Below are positions 44,357-56,074 of a stretch of 64,000 nt of DNA, piece after piece (position 1 is the first letter of the stretch; every line of letters starts with the position of its first letter). Under the pieces are notes generated by a model. It saw only the letters and a program-made list of their open reading frames with translations. It was not told where the DNA came from and did no database searches. Both the position numbers and the translations under genes were made by a program. This DNA comes from Echria macrotheca (taxonomy: Eukaryota > Ascomycota > Sordariomycetes > Sordariales > Schizotheciaceae), in contig MU839839.1 of assembly GCA_030411725.1 (NCBI GenBank), forward strand, positions 1,178,001 through 1,242,000, read 5' to 3'.

Positions 44357-46724
44357 ATGGCTGAGACTGAGAAGCAAGTCGTCGCCGCCACGGCCCCGGC
44401 CGGCGATGTCCACGGCTTCGCCGAGGGCAACCCGCCCGTCGAGTTGAACGAAAAGGACGACACCAAGGTTACGGACGAGCTCAAGCGGACCGAGACTGGC
44501 GAGACGGACGCCGAGGAGGATCTCTACCGCCCGCTGCGCATGGATCCCGAGATCCCCCACGAGGAGAACCCCCTGACTCTCCGAGCCGTCATCACAGGCT
44601 GCATTCTCGGCGGCCTCGTCAATGCTTCCAACTTGTATCTCGGTATGCATGCAGCCCTTTGTTTCCTGCGTCAGTATCGCTAATAACGCCGGACAGGTCT
44701 GAAAACCGGCTTCACCTTCAGCGCCAACATGTTTGGTGCCATTTTCGGCTATGGTGTGCTCAAGTTCCTCGAGAGGTCCGGCCGTAAGCTGCCATTCCTT
44801 GGCGGCGTCTTCGGCCCCCAGGAGAACTCGATCGTCCAGGCTGCTGCCACGGGTGCTGGTGGTATTGCCGGTATCTTCGTGGCTGGTATCCCCGCCATGT
44901 ACCAGCTCGGCGTCATGGGCGAAGGTCGCACGCCGCGGGATGACATTGGCGCCATCTTCACTATCACGCTCTGCTGCTCCTTTATCGGCCTGTTCTACGT
45001 CACGCCCATGCGCAAGTTCTTCATCATCCAAGTCTCGCGCGAGCTCAAGCTGCTGTTCCCCACGGCCACGGCGGTCGGCCTGACGATCCGCAGCATGCAT
45101 GCAGGCGCGGCTGGCAGCATCGCAGCCATGAAGAAGCTCAAGTGCCTGATCTACTCGTTCATGGCCGCCTTCATCCACCGCATCGTGTCCTACTACGCCA
45201 TTGGTATTCTCTACGACTGGCACGTCTTCACCTGGATTCACATCTGGAGCGGTTACACCAGCTGGGCCATGAACATTGAGTCGTGGGGCTGGTACATGGA
45301 GTGGACGCCCGCTTTCATCGGCTCGGGCATCCTGATCGGCCTCAACCCGGCCATTTCCATGTTCATGGGCTCCGTGCTGGCATGGGGTCTCATCGGCCCT
45401 CTTCTGGTGCACTACGGCGAGTGCATTGGCTACCAGATCGCACCGGATGACCCCAAGTGGGACAGTTACTACACTTTCGCCTCGTTCCGCGGCCTCGGCA
45501 AGGACCCCCCGTCGCCTCGGTACTGGCTGCTCTGGCCCGGTGTCATGGTAATGGTCTGCTGCTCGATGGCTGAGCTCCTCATTCAGTGGAAGGTCATCTG
45601 GAAAGGCATGAAGACGGCATGGTCTGAGGGCTGCAAGTCCATCAACGCCTCGCTCACCAGGCGCGGAAAGAGCAGTCCCTTCTTCGCTAAACATGGTGCT
45701 CCACGCGTCAAGGGCGAGAATGAGATCGAGGATCCCGCTCCTCTTCACGAGCAGGTCCGCTCCTGGTGGTGGATGGTCGGCCTGCTCGCCACGACCGTTC
45801 TCTGCATCCTCGTCTTCCACTTTCAATGGGAAATGCACCCCGGCCTGACCATCCTGGCTATTGTGCTCTCCTTCCTCTTCTCCTTCCTCGCCGTCCAGAT
45901 CGGCGCCGTCACGGATCAAACACCTCTCACGGCCGCCGCCAAGGCGTCGCAGCTCGTCTTCGGTGGTGCAACTTCCAACCAGGGTTTCACTATCCTACAC
46001 GCGCAAAAGATCAACTTGGTGGCTGGCAGTCTGGCTTCGGGTGGCGCCAACGTCGCCTCGGACCTGACCAGCGATTTCCGCACCGGCTTTCTGGTCGGCA
46101 CCTCGCCCGTCAAGCAGTGGATCGCCCAGGCTGTCGGCACCTTCGTTGCCGTGTGGCTCGCCCCCGGTCTCTTCATCCTCTTCACCTCGGCGTATCCTTG
46201 CATCATTGACTCGTCATACGACAAGTGCGCTTTCCTCGTCCCCTCGGTGACTGCCTGGGCTGCCGTGGCACGTGCCGTGACGGACCCGAGCGTGGGCATC
46301 CCGTTGCACAGCGGCATCTTTGCCATCGTCATGGGGGTCGTCTCGATCGCCCAGGCCTTCTTCCGTCACTACTATCTCGTGGGCGATCGGGAGAAGTACC
46401 GGGAGTGGCTACCCAACTGGGGTGCCATTGCGCTGTCGTGGGTCATCCCGGCCCCCGTGTTCGCCAACGCCGCCCTGGTCGGTGCCATCGCCGCGGCTAT
46501 CTGGAGGAAGTACAGCTTCAGGACATGGGAGTTGTATGGTTATGCCGTCGCTGCCGGTGAGTTTTGCTCCTTTTTGAACTGCTTTGACATAAAATATCTA
46601 ACTGGACATAGGTTTCATTGCGGGCGAGGGTCTCGGCGGTGTGATTGGCGCCATCTTGACGCTGGCGGGTGTGGACGGGTCGGTCAAGGGCACTGGCGTT
46701 GCCTGCCCTCTGGGTGAATGCTAA
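44357..46724 (+). CDS. Oligopeptide transporter, OPT family
   Basis: Exons 44357-44642, 44697-46556 and 46612-46724 give 752 residues (donors GTATGC and GTGAGT; acceptors GGACAG and ACATAG). A soluble acidic N-terminus (about 80 residues) precedes about 14 hydrophobic segments. Conserved OPT sequence is seen from ENPLTLRAVITGCILGGLVNASN through GLKTGFTFSANMFGA, FGPQENSIVQAAATG and AMNIESWGWYMEWTPAFIGSG to IGAVTDQTPLTAAAKASQLVFGG. These carriers import small peptides, glutathione or metal chelates with protons. The subfamily resembles fungal OPTs distant from yeast Opt1. A 547-codon antisense frame (45919-44276) is a composition effect. Confidence 0.93.
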
Positions 46725-47146
46725 TTGGCATGGCGATATGCATCATGTCTGGCGTAATTTAATGATACCTCTTGCGTCATTACGGTAGCGAATGATACCT
46801 CTTTCAAGTTGCATCTCTTGATATGGACTCTTGTTGTTGTGTTGATCGTTTTATTTCCGTCTACCCTGCCCCCCCAGAATGACAACACCCACCTCTGAAA
46901 TAGGTACTGATAACGCGTCTTTTCTCTAGGAGTGCAGATGAACGCCCACTTCGTGGCTTGAGCCCTTAAAACGGAGCGTCTGTGTAGTCCGTAGACGCAT
47001 CGATGCCAACCTAACCACCCCAACCCTCAGACAAACGTTATGGGTTCGACAATCAGGGTAATAAGCGGGCGCTAGCTGATACTGAGCGCCGAGGCCAAAA
47101 CTTCGGTGGCCGGAAGCCGGGAAACAAAGGCGCTCTCTCTCAAGCC
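46725..47146. other. Convergent intergenic region
   Basis: 3' flanks of the OPT and first HET genes; nothing else. A short direct repeat, AATGATACCTCTT, occurs at about 46761 and 46791. Confidence 0.5.
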
Positions 47147-49735
47147 CTAAACCAACTCAATCTGGGTAAACGAATCCTTATTCCCCTCCGTGACTCCTTG
47201 TCCGTCCATAAGTCCATGAACCCAGGCTTCGCCCACGAACCAGTACTTGCCCACCCCCCCGTTCACACGAACCTCAGGGACAGCTCGTAAGATGCAAGGA
47301 GATGACCGCCCGGACACAAGCCACAGCTCATCCCCCGCCTGTGCAATCCCCGGGCCCAAACCCAGGAAGCCATCATCCGTCGCCAAAAGAGCACGACCAG
47401 GGAGAACACGGCGGTGATAGGCCTGAAGAGTGAGCTCCTGTGGTGACAGAGGCGGGGACCAGGTGAAGCCGGGGATTTCACCAACTTCGTCCCTTTGGGT
47501 ACCTCCTGTTAGATGCGCAATCGCCAAGGACAGGGCCTTCTTTGCTCGCAGGAGCGACGTGGCCAGCGACGAAGCCCCCCTTTTCCGGCCCGTAATCGGC
47601 TGCGGAAATGTGTGCAGGCCGACAAAGTCTTCGTTCTCCAGGTTCGGTGGAGCGATAGAGCCGCCCGGGAGGGTGAAGGACCAATAGTACAATCCATCCG
47701 TGGTGACGAGCCGCTTCGCCGTCAGACCATCGGCCCAGAGCTTGCTTAGCCCGCGGATCGTGGCGTTGGCAAGAAGATCGCAGAAGATGTCCAGCTGGGA
47801 GCGGTCGAAGCCGTCGGGCGGATTCGATGCCGTCATGGCGCCAAACAGGGCGGCCTCCAGGGGCTCTCCGGTCTTTGCGTATGTCGGCCCAAATAGTGAG
47901 AGAACCTCGAGGACCGCCGACAGAGCATGCGAGGTTGCCGTGACTCGCGTTGGGAAAACCGATTGCACCTTGGATAAAGCCACAGCCTCGACGCGAAGCG
48001 AGGAGCCACCGACCGAAACCCTTATCATCTCGTCGCGCCCGACATTCAACGTTGGTGATTGGGGTGCGTATATCCCTGCCTCCAGGAGTCTGAATCTGCC
48101 GTAGTCGAGGGGATCAGGGACGTTCTCGGCCGCCCAGTCTACTATCCAGGATGGACTCCCCACCATCTTGGCGTTGCTGGCGTGGTGGACTAAGCGCAGC
48201 ATCTTCAGGGCTCTAAATCGATCCGCGCAGATGAGAACGCGATGGAGATGGAGAAATGTCTCTGATGCGGACTCCCCGCGAGGCATAACCAGCCAATCGA
48301 TTAGGTTGCTCGGGATCTCCAGTCTCGGCATAGTCTGATGGGCGATTCCGAGGATACAGGCGTATTTGTCCCTCGGAACCGTTGCTTTTTTCTTCCATGA
48401 GTGACGCATGAGGAGCTCCATGATGCTGAAGAACAAGCTGTTGCCGTGTTCGCCAATGCTCTTTTGTACCTGCTCCGGGAAATGGAGCTTGTAGAGGATG
48501 CGGTACCAGGCAAGGTACATGTCGTATTGAGGTCCGTGGATCGTATCCTCCAATCCCAGCGCCGGGGCCAGAATGTGTATAAAGGTCTGGTAGTGTCCAG
48601 CCCAGCAGAGCGTCCTGTCCATATCGAACAGCCGTTCCCACGCGACGTGGAGCGTGCCGGCGACAATGTACGCCCCTCCAAAGCTGGCTGCCTCCTGCAT
48701 CACCCAAGCTCGATGGAACCACGATCGTGATTCGAAGAATTGGCACCAAGCCATCCAGACAAGGCACAGGCTGGCCCTTTCTTGTGTCTGAGCACCCCGT
48801 TTCATCATTTGCTGCGCGACCGGCCGTAGGTTTTGTGTTTTCTCGTGGATTTCGATAGGCGGTATCTTGACTCCCACCTCATGCCAGAAGGTCTCGTCCA
48901 TGATGTTTTTTCCCGACAGCCAGTGCGGCCGAGACGTGTCTGGGGCTTCACCTCCGCCCTCACCAGTTTGTGACAGCTTCATCAATGCCTCGCCAGCCTC
49001 GCCAAGTATCCACTCGATGGAACCGAGGTCCTGGGCGTCGGGGCCAAGCCAGACGATCGTTTTTCGACACAGGTTGTAGATATCGCCCATCAACAGGACC
49101 TGCTGGTTGACCTCGGCCGCGTCCTGCTGGTTGATACAGAGTGCGTCGATCCACAGCGGTAGCGACTTGCCCACGGCAGCAAACGACACATCAAGGTCGA
49201 CGGTTAAGAAAAAGTCCGATAGACTCTGGGTGAGCGGGAGTTCGAAGTGCGCGGTAAAAGCTGTCACCCGGGTCCGAAACTCCATCTCATGTGATGCGGG
49301 ATATGTCACACTGTCGGCTTCGGAGCCATGCGGAAAAAGAATCAGGCGGAAACGCGGACGACCTCGCTCCTCTGGCTCGAATCCCTTCATCAACGGTGAG
49401 CCCCATGTGTATGATAGAGCGAAGTATTCCCCTTTCGCATCCTCAATGCTCAGAAGGTCCTGAAGCCAGCCGTATATGATGTAATTGACCCTGTCAACGA
49501 AGCTGACATGGAGCAAGCGGGTAGAGGCCGGTCCATGAAGTCGTGCATAGGGATATCTAGATAGTTTAGCAGTGGTTCTTCGTCCGCCTATGCTCGGCAG
49601 CGACCTCATGCGCTTTATTCTATTTCTGTCGGGATGCGGTGCGCGGCAAATCGTGGGATTCTCCCAGCTCCAGATATTGAGTTTGGAGTCATCTGCCGAT
49701 GGTTTGGACGCTGAGGATGGCGTTTCCGCGGCCAT
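47147..49735 (-). CDS. HET-domain protein (heterokaryon incompatibility), 862 aa
   Basis: A single exon of 862 residues from ATG 49735. The HET domain begins around residue 103 with YFALSYTWGS and continues with LWIDALCINQQDAAEVNQQVLLMGDIY and TIVWLGP (about 193-232). These three blocks define the family. HET proteins trigger cell death when genetically unlike hyphae fuse. The HET domain is unusually stretched between blocks one and two. The remaining roughly 600 residues have no recognised repeat; they end in a segment (GRALLATDDGFLGLGPGIAQ) common to many HET proteins. Its neighbour at 50121 is a divergent HET gene with a 385-bp shared upstream region. Confidence 0.9.
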   Translation of the reverse strand: MAAETPSSASKPSADDSKLNIWSWENPTICRAPHPDRNRIKRMRSLPSIGGRRTTAKLSRYPYARLHGPASTRLLHVSFVDRVNYIIYGWLQDLLSIEDAKGEYFALSYTWGSPLMKGFEPEERGRPRFRLILFPHGSEADSVTYPASHEMEFRTRVTAFTAHFELPLTQSLSDFFLTVDLDVSFAAVGKSLPLWIDALCINQQDAAEVNQQVLLMGDIYNLCRKTIVWLGPDAQDLGSIEWILGEAGEALMKLSQTGEGGGEAPDTSRPHWLSGKNIMDETFWHEVGVKIPPIEIHEKTQNLRPVAQQMMKRGAQTQERASLCLVWMAWCQFFESRSWFHRAWVMQEAASFGGAYIVAGTLHVAWERLFDMDRTLCWAGHYQTFIHILAPALGLEDTIHGPQYDMYLAWYRILYKLHFPEQVQKSIGEHGNSLFFSIMELLMRHSWKKKATVPRDKYACILGIAHQTMPRLEIPSNLIDWLVMPRGESASETFLHLHRVLICADRFRALKMLRLVHHASNAKMVGSPSWIVDWAAENVPDPLDYGRFRLLEAGIYAPQSPTLNVGRDEMIRVSVGGSSLRVEAVALSKVQSVFPTRVTATSHALSAVLEVLSLFGPTYAKTGEPLEAALFGAMTASNPPDGFDRSQLDIFCDLLANATIRGLSKLWADGLTAKRLVTTDGLYYWSFTLPGGSIAPPNLENEDFVGLHTFPQPITGRKRGASSLATSLLRAKKALSLAIAHLTGGTQRDEVGEIPGFTWSPPLSPQELTLQAYHRRVLPGRALLATDDGFLGLGPGIAQAGDELWLVSGRSSPCILRAVPEVRVNGGVGKYWFVGEAWVHGLMDGQGVTEGNKDSFTQIELV

Positions 49736-50120
49736 ATTTTGATGACCTCTTGTCCCAGTGGGACTTGAGTGCGCATGGACGTAGAGTTACTTGTCGAGAT
49801 GAATCTCGCGACAGGTGAGGCCCGTGAGGGGTTTGGGCTGAACTAAATCGCGCCTGCTGCCCAAAGCTCCCGTGGCTACACGACCGCGCCGGGCAACAGG
49901 CAGAAGGCAACCACAGACAGCTGGGGCTGGCCGTGGGAAACAAAACCCAGGTACTGCAGCCAATCGAAGCTCCCATTGCCAACGACCAACAGGAGGCCTC
50001 CTCCCGACCAGGCTTCACCACGTGGTGCACATCGTTGACTCTAGCAACTTCAATCTGTCGCTTCCCCCTCATCGCCGTCCGCAGCCCACATTGCCCGATT
50101 ACTCCTGCTCGCCCATCAAG
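49736..50120. promoter_or_regulatory. Shared upstream region of two divergent HET genes
   Basis: 385 bp between ATG 49735 (minus) and ATG 50121 (plus). The plus frame is open back to 49872, so part of this may be leader. No specific site is recognised. Confidence 0.4.
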
Positions 50121-51956
50121 ATGGTGCAATATGACAAACTAGACGCCAAGAATGCCGACATTCGACTGCTACGGCTGCTGCCCGGAAAGAAGGACGCGCC
50201 AATTTGCTGTACCCTTCGGGTCGTTTCCCTGAACAAGAAGCCAGAGTTCGACGCGCTCTCTTACGTCTGGGGAGATCCGACGGCCACAAAAACCATCTCG
50301 GTCGATGGCGAGGACTTTGAGGCGACATCGAATCTCGAGGCGGCGCTCCGCGCTCTCCGGTCCCGGCACAAACTTCGGACGCTCTGGGTCGACGCCATCT
50401 GCATCAATCAACGAGATGTCGCGGAAAAGAATTCTCAGGTCCCGCTGATGAGCAGGATATACCAGAATGCGACTCGGGTGGTCCCATGGTTAGGCCCATC
50501 GAACCCATCTGTTGACATTGCTATCTCTTACATTGAAGCCTTTATCGAAAAGAGGCTTACATGGAGGTCATCAATTTGGCTCAAGCTGAGAGTCGCCGCC
50601 GCCGTCTCGACCAAAGCGAAAAAACGGTACATCCTCGCAGTATTACAAGCAGCCGAGGGCGCTTCACTCTTGCTTGCTTCTCCATACTGGACCCGGATGT
50701 GGACTTTCCAGGAGTATTACGTCCCTACCAAGGAGCCAATGTGCAGACGCGGAAGCTTAGAGTTCAAGTTTCGCGCCGAGACCTTGGTTGAAGTTGCGGA
50801 ACGAGCTATGAAGCTTAACGACCTTGTACGCCGCTTGGATTGGGAAGAGGACGAGACAGCTCGGTACGAGCGGCACTACAGTTCCATCGGGGAATCGCAT
50901 GATACGATTCCCGGTTCGCTCGCTTTCACCCAGAGCAGGTTTACCGATACAGAACCTGTATTGAGCCCTTACCTTGCGTTACTGCTACACCAAACATACG
51001 GCCGGAGGTGTTCGGATCCAAGAGACAAGGTCTTTGCCCTTTATGGAGCTCTTGAGCCGAAAGCTCGGGGGCTTCTCCCCCCTCCGGATTATTCCAAACC
51101 CATCTCCACGGTCTTTCTGGAGACCACAACATATCTGATTAATCACGAGCGCATTCTTCCCTACGACGCGTGCGAGCTAGCCACCGCTGGGTCACCTTCC
51201 AACAATGACAAGTATCCTTCCTGGCTTCTCGACTTCACTTCGGTATTGGAAAGGCCGCGTCTTATACACCCGAGCGCTGATACGGGAGCTGAGGCCGTAT
51301 CACTTCAATTGCCACAAGTCAGCGCCGACTTCAAAACGCTGAGCATCTCTGCCAAAATCCTAGGACGCATCAGTATGCTATTCCCGCTCGAGGACACCCC
51401 TTTCGGTGTATTCCAGCAACTCAAGACCCTGGTCAACGTCCATACTCCACAGTTGGAGAATCAGAGCGCCGGGTCTGAGCGGCCAGACCATGCCGGGCGT
51501 ATGATACTTCCTAGCCTCGCCGGGCTCTGTTTTGCATCCTACGCATATGAATGTGAAGACTCGGCGGCCGAGATTTTGGACACCTTTCGAGATGTCCTGG
51601 GGACTCTCACGGCCCTTGAGCCGATAGATTACGGTCGTCCTGGTACGGCACGCTTCACCCTCATGAGTGGTGTCAGTAAACTTGCAGGGAAAACCCTCTT
51701 TTCTACAGAACGCGGCCGATGGGGAGTTCACTGGTGGGGAAGGGCACCCGAAGCTGGAGACATTATCGTGCTTCCAGCGATGAACCAGCCAGTACTCATC
51801 TTGCGGGAACTCCTTCCCATCACAGGAGAACAGTGCCCATACTATGAGATGATAGGAGTTGCCTGTATTGCTGGGCTGCTGGCCAACTTTGAGCCGGATG
51901 AAGAGCTGCTCCGGGATATCGAGCAGATACCCTTGGAGCGGTTTCACATACGGTGA
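50121..51956 (+). CDS. HET-domain protein (heterokaryon incompatibility), 611 aa
   Basis: A single exon of 611 residues. ATG 50121 (MVQYDKLDAKNADIRLLRLL) was chosen because the usual HET N-terminus starts just ahead of the domain; the frame is open to 49872 without domain sequence. The blocks are FDALSYVWGD (residue 43), LWVDAICINQRDVAEKNSQV (88) and RVVPWLGP (119). Typical mid-protein HET sequence follows (YWTRMWTFQEY; YGRRCSDPRDKVFALYGAL), where the usual RWxxQE is TRMWTFQEY. The C-terminal part ends with the glycine-poor GRWGVHWWGRAPEAGDIIVLP segment. This is the compact, complete form of the family. It probably induces cell death in an incompatibility reaction with an unknown partner. Confidence 0.9.
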   Translation: MVQYDKLDAKNADIRLLRLLPGKKDAPICCTLRVVSLNKKPEFDALSYVWGDPTATKTISVDGEDFEATSNLEAALRALRSRHKLRTLWVDAICINQRDVAEKNSQVPLMSRIYQNATRVVPWLGPSNPSVDIAISYIEAFIEKRLTWRSSIWLKLRVAAAVSTKAKKRYILAVLQAAEGASLLLASPYWTRMWTFQEYYVPTKEPMCRRGSLEFKFRAETLVEVAERAMKLNDLVRRLDWEEDETARYERHYSSIGESHDTIPGSLAFTQSRFTDTEPVLSPYLALLLHQTYGRRCSDPRDKVFALYGALEPKARGLLPPPDYSKPISTVFLETTTYLINHERILPYDACELATAGSPSNNDKYPSWLLDFTSVLERPRLIHPSADTGAEAVSLQLPQVSADFKTLSISAKILGRISMLFPLEDTPFGVFQQLKTLVNVHTPQLENQSAGSERPDHAGRMILPSLAGLCFASYAYECEDSAAEILDTFRDVLGTLTALEPIDYGRPGTARFTLMSGVSKLAGKTLFSTERGRWGVHWWGRAPEAGDIIVLPAMNQPVLILRELLPITGEQCPYYEMIGVACIAGLLANFEPDEELLRDIEQIPLERFHIR

Positions 51957-53333
51957 TCTTGTACGGCCTGTAATCGTGTATGTCCGTCGACTGGACACCT
52001 AGAAATAGCGAATATAGTTGCGTCTTCTGGAGTAAACAGCAGTTATCGTTGCCATGCTTGTCTTTGCAACACCACAGCCATTCTCGAATGAGAGAGAGAC
52101 TTTCTGCCGATCCGCGTACAGCCGTCATGTCTCGACGCAGAGGAAGGCCAGGGAGGGGGTTCAAAGTGTCTGGTCGCGTCAGGACATGAATACCTCGGAT
52201 GAGCCAAAGGTGATAGGAAACACTGGCAACACGGAGGGAGAACACAGTTTCTCCTTACCTGCTGTGGCGTAAAGCTCGACTTGCCATTCGACCTTCCACT
52301 GACCCTCTTGCCCGCTGAGGCCCAGCACAAAGATAGCATGCGGGAAATCTTGACGTGTCGGGGTGATGGAGAGCTGCGCGGCATCGGGTTGTGATCTCGC
52401 GCTGCCACTGATATTGGCCACGACCAAGCTCACCAGCTGGCAGAGGACACAGCCAAGTTCCCAACCCGAGTTCCAGCGCTCCAGGGAGTGGAATAACGAG
52501 ACTGGCCTGGCTTTTCTCGCGGTGCTGAGTATCTGAAAATGCCTGAGCGGGTTACCGCGCTACAAGCTGCAGGCTGAGCATCGTGTCTGCTCTCCGGGGT
52601 CCCCTATGTTGCAACCTCCCAGGATCCTCAGTTTGGAGGTCAGATCCTCGGATGTCCAGGCCCTGGCACGGCGTTGAGATTTATTCGTATTTAAGGCTGT
52701 GCTTGGAGTTCCATATTGTCAGTTGTTTAAGGTATAGGTAACGAAGCACATTTGTCTGGAAATCTGGCGGTCGAGTAGCGAAAGCGGAAAGGGTAAATAT
52801 AGTTGGTAATTGACAATTTTCGGTCGATAAGGTGGTTGAAGTGCCGTTTTTGGACCCCATCTCCTCGAAAAGAGCGCGCCCCAGGTTGCTAACCAGTCAT
52901 ACCCAACTGCGCACCACCATGTCCTTCAGCACCCAACGCGTTGTGACTAATCATAACCCAACCCGCAAACCTACCTAGGTGGTTGCAGCCCAAATTTTGA
53001 CTAATTGGGTTCGCCCAGACGAAGTGTACCGCTTGGTAGCGACGAATCTCTGAGGTCTCGGGGCTAACAGAATACCAATGAAAGAAGTAGGGAAAGATAT
53101 GAAGGAGTATGACGACGCGCCTTTGGATGATCTACAGATCCTCTTTTTCGTGGCATCTGATAGGGGTGTGTTGTGCCAGGTAGGAGCACCCTTGACAAAG
53201 GATATCTCCTCTGCCACATATCCGATTACCCCTTTCCTTAAGCAAGGCCTCTAGGTACGTTCGGAATGATAGCTGTCGGAAACCAAACAGTCATCACAAC
53301 GTCAAGTCCCACCCACCATCCGTCATGACCCTT
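51957..53333. other. Convergent intergenic region
   Basis: 1.4 kb without a gene. A CCTACCTAGGTGG motif is at about 52972. Nothing else recognised. Confidence 0.5.
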
Positions 53334-54839
53334 CTACCCTTCCAAAGCAAAGTCCAAAACAACAACCTCCTTCCTCTCCGTCTCCCCATGAACATCCCGC
53401 CGTACAAAAATCGACAAGATATCCTCGCTCCTCAACCTCGCCGAGTCAACCAGCGGTTCCCCGGAATACCCCCCTCCCTCCCAGACCTGTTGATAACTGC
53501 TATACCCGTCGGTCCGTGTCGCCTTCAAAATCCGAATCGTCGGCGTCAGCGAGTCAGGCAGAATCAAATACAAATCCCCACCCCTACTAACCGCCAACTT
53601 CCCCCTCTTCGTCCCAGTGATGGGCCTGACCGCCCTTTTCGTCCACGTCCCTATATTCATAAAAAATATCAGCTTCCCCCTCGCACCCACAATAACAAAC
53701 ACCCCAAGGAAAAAACAACTAACCTCCCATGGGCTCCCGATAGTAATGCCTCCACCAATACCCATCTTCCCCATCCCAATCCCGATTCAAAACATGCACG
53801 CCCCCCTCGCAATCCACAGCCTGCGCCTCCTGATTCATCAGCCCCCTCCCCTTCCCAACCCTCCACACCGTCACGCCCCCATCACACTCCCCATCCACCG
53901 TTTTTTTCTTCTCTTCGTCCCGTCCACTCAAATCCGCCACCACTTCCCCATCCGTCCCCCTCCAAGTCCACCCCCCATCCCCGGACCAGACGTAGCACAA
54001 ATCAAAGTTATTCTCCATCCCGTTCGGGCCCGCCTGCGTCTTGTGTTTTGTATCGGAGGGATCATCCCACCCGTCGTAGGGGACGAAGCCCCTCCAGACC
54101 CAGGTTATGTGGATTTTTCCGTGGATGTCAGAGTCGAGCCCGTGGATGTAGGGGTTTGAGTTGATGCCCGTGAGGAACTGGCCTATTATTTTGTAGGTGT
54201 AGGTTTGGGATGGGGAGGGGGAGGGGGAATAGAGGTAGAGGTGGTCGTTGCCGAGGCCGGCTTTGCCGTCGCGGAAGGTGAGGTATAGAGAGCCTGAGGG
54301 GTGAGACGATAGAAAGCGGGGGTAGGTTATATAATGGAAGGGCTTGTGGGAGGCGGGTAGGCCCGGGAGGTGGGATTGGGTTGGGCTGAAGAGGGTTGGG
54401 GTCCAGGCGTGGGAATTTGGGGAGAGGGCGAGGGAGGGGATGGAGATGCGGAAGCGTAGGCTTTTAGGGGGGTTGTTAGTGCGATGAGGGGATGAGGGAA
54501 AAGATAAGAGGCGTACATGTCGCAGTGGTGGTCGTAGGCCAGGTGGATCGTCCCGTCGCCGTGGCAGATGCCCATCTGCACCGTGTTGTGGCCGTCGTCG
54601 ACTGTTTGCACGTAGTCGTCTAGCCTCAACACCTCCCACGAACCCCGGGGGAGTTCTCGCCGTGCTAGGTGGACGTATAGCGGCTCCGGGGCGGCCGGGG
54701 AGGCCGAGGCGTAGAAGGCGGCATACTGCCACCCGTTGAACGAGATGAGCGCGTCCTGCTGGAAGGCGTTCCCGTTGAGGACGCAGCGCCGGTGGGCCGG
54801 GTCCGGGCCGAGGACCGTCGTGGTGGGATCGCTGAGCAT
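53334..54839 (-). CDS. BNR_4-type protein, GH145/PL42-like L-rhamnose-alpha-1,4-glucuronate lyase
   Basis: Exons 54839-54517, 54460-53724 and 53650-53334 give 458 residues (donors GTACGC and GTTAGT; acceptors TAAAAG and ATATAG). The sequence is a beta-propeller of the BNR_4 group. Landmarks are NGNAFQQDALISFNGWQYAAFY, DGHNTVQMGICHGDGTIHLAYDHHCD (the His-bearing catalytic region) and the rejoined LRFRIS strand. Later blades have GLDSDIHGKIHITWVWRG and the C-terminal SARLRSEDILSIFVR. Relatives release rhamnose-capped glucuronate units from arabinogalactan or gum arabic side chains (Fusarium FoRham1, PL42; Bacteroides GH145). No signal peptide follows ATG 54839. A splice-like sequence upstream (GTAAAC to CTAAG) suggests a 5' UTR intron or a missed first exon. 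It lies divergent from a sugar transporter. Confidence 0.78.
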
Positions 54840-56074
54840 ACTTAGGTACCCTATGTAAGGTAGTTTACCTGTGTCTACGGATACAGATATGACCAAGAAT
54901 GATCAACCCACCGTTCAGCCTCAGTGTCGGGAGGTAGGTATTTCCTTCCGGGTAGTTGCTTCTCAGTCTCTGATTTGTGGATAATTGGACCTCCGGCACG
55001 ACTCCCCGACAAAAGTCTTGGCGTCGTCGGCGGCTGGCTGGGGTAAAAGGAGGAGTGATAAAGGTGGTCGACGCACGTGGTTGTTACCAGACCTTCTCGA
55101 ACGTTTTTGTTATCGTCAAAAGGTAGGTATAGTGGAACCTCGGCAGGTTAAATATCCTAGAGAACCAAGAGCCGTCTTGGTTGGGACGGAGCTACCAACG
55201 GCGTGCCGCTGTCTAAATTGCCTGCAGCGCCCAGACTTGCACCGCAGGCTATTTTGCGGGAACCACGATTTGGGGTTGTGATGGACAAGTCTGCGAGATA
55301 TCTGAACGACCGACATATCTTTCCCACCATCACAGCACACACCACTTTGTAGACCAGTAAATCAGTTTCAAAGCAAGAATGTCTCCCGGGATACGTCCAG
55401 GGTCACGCAGCCATCTGTCATCCTCACCCCTCCCCTTTCCCCCACACCGAAGTAGTATCACTGGTGGAGAGACGGTTAATTGGTGAGGGGAAGCTAGGAT
55501 CGACAATGGAGATCCGAGTATCACTCGTGTACACTGAGAAACCGGGGTTCCCCAGAGACAAAATGGTGACCAGAAAAAGCCCCGGGCATCATTATCAACC
55601 AGCAAGCCAAGCTCCACAGCAGCTGTTACAGGCCTCACCGAACGCCTCCCTTGGGCCGACGCTGCATCCTTCCCCGTCCACCTCGGTCCACCCCGTAAAA
55701 GGATACGGTAGTGATCCGGGGTCAAGCTCGCCATACCAGTCCAAGGTTGGTGGAAAAATGCGGCGGGTATTTGAACAAGCGTCGGGGTAGCCAAACCCCA
55801 CCACCCCCAAAGTGTCAACCGTTACCGCGAAGCAGGGATTTGTGCAGAGAGCGACACGCAGCGACAGAAACAAAACGGGCCGGCCAAGCAGCAGCAAGGG
55901 TCGGGGTGGTTAGCCCAAGGTGTATATGCAGTGCAACTACAAACCGTCCGGCCAGTGTGGGTTCTTTGGGAGGGTAATGAATAAATACCTAAGAACGAGG
56001 GGCTTCCCGCCTTTTTGGTAGTGGGAACGGATCTTTGGATCTGACATTCCCATCTCCAACTCCACATCAACAAG
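54840..56074. promoter_or_regulatory. Divergent upstream region of the lyase and sugar-transporter genes
   Basis: 1.2 kb between starts at 54839 and 56075. A possible 5' UTR intron of the lyase lies just upstream of its ATG (about 54841-54873). A GAGGTAGGTA motif is near 54930. No gene seen. Confidence 0.4.

Noticed and set aside
44276..45919. 547-codon open frame antisense to the OPT transporter
   Set aside because: The sense strand is an unmistakable transporter. The antisense translation is Asp/Glu/Arg-rich low-complexity sequence, an effect of high GC at third positions.
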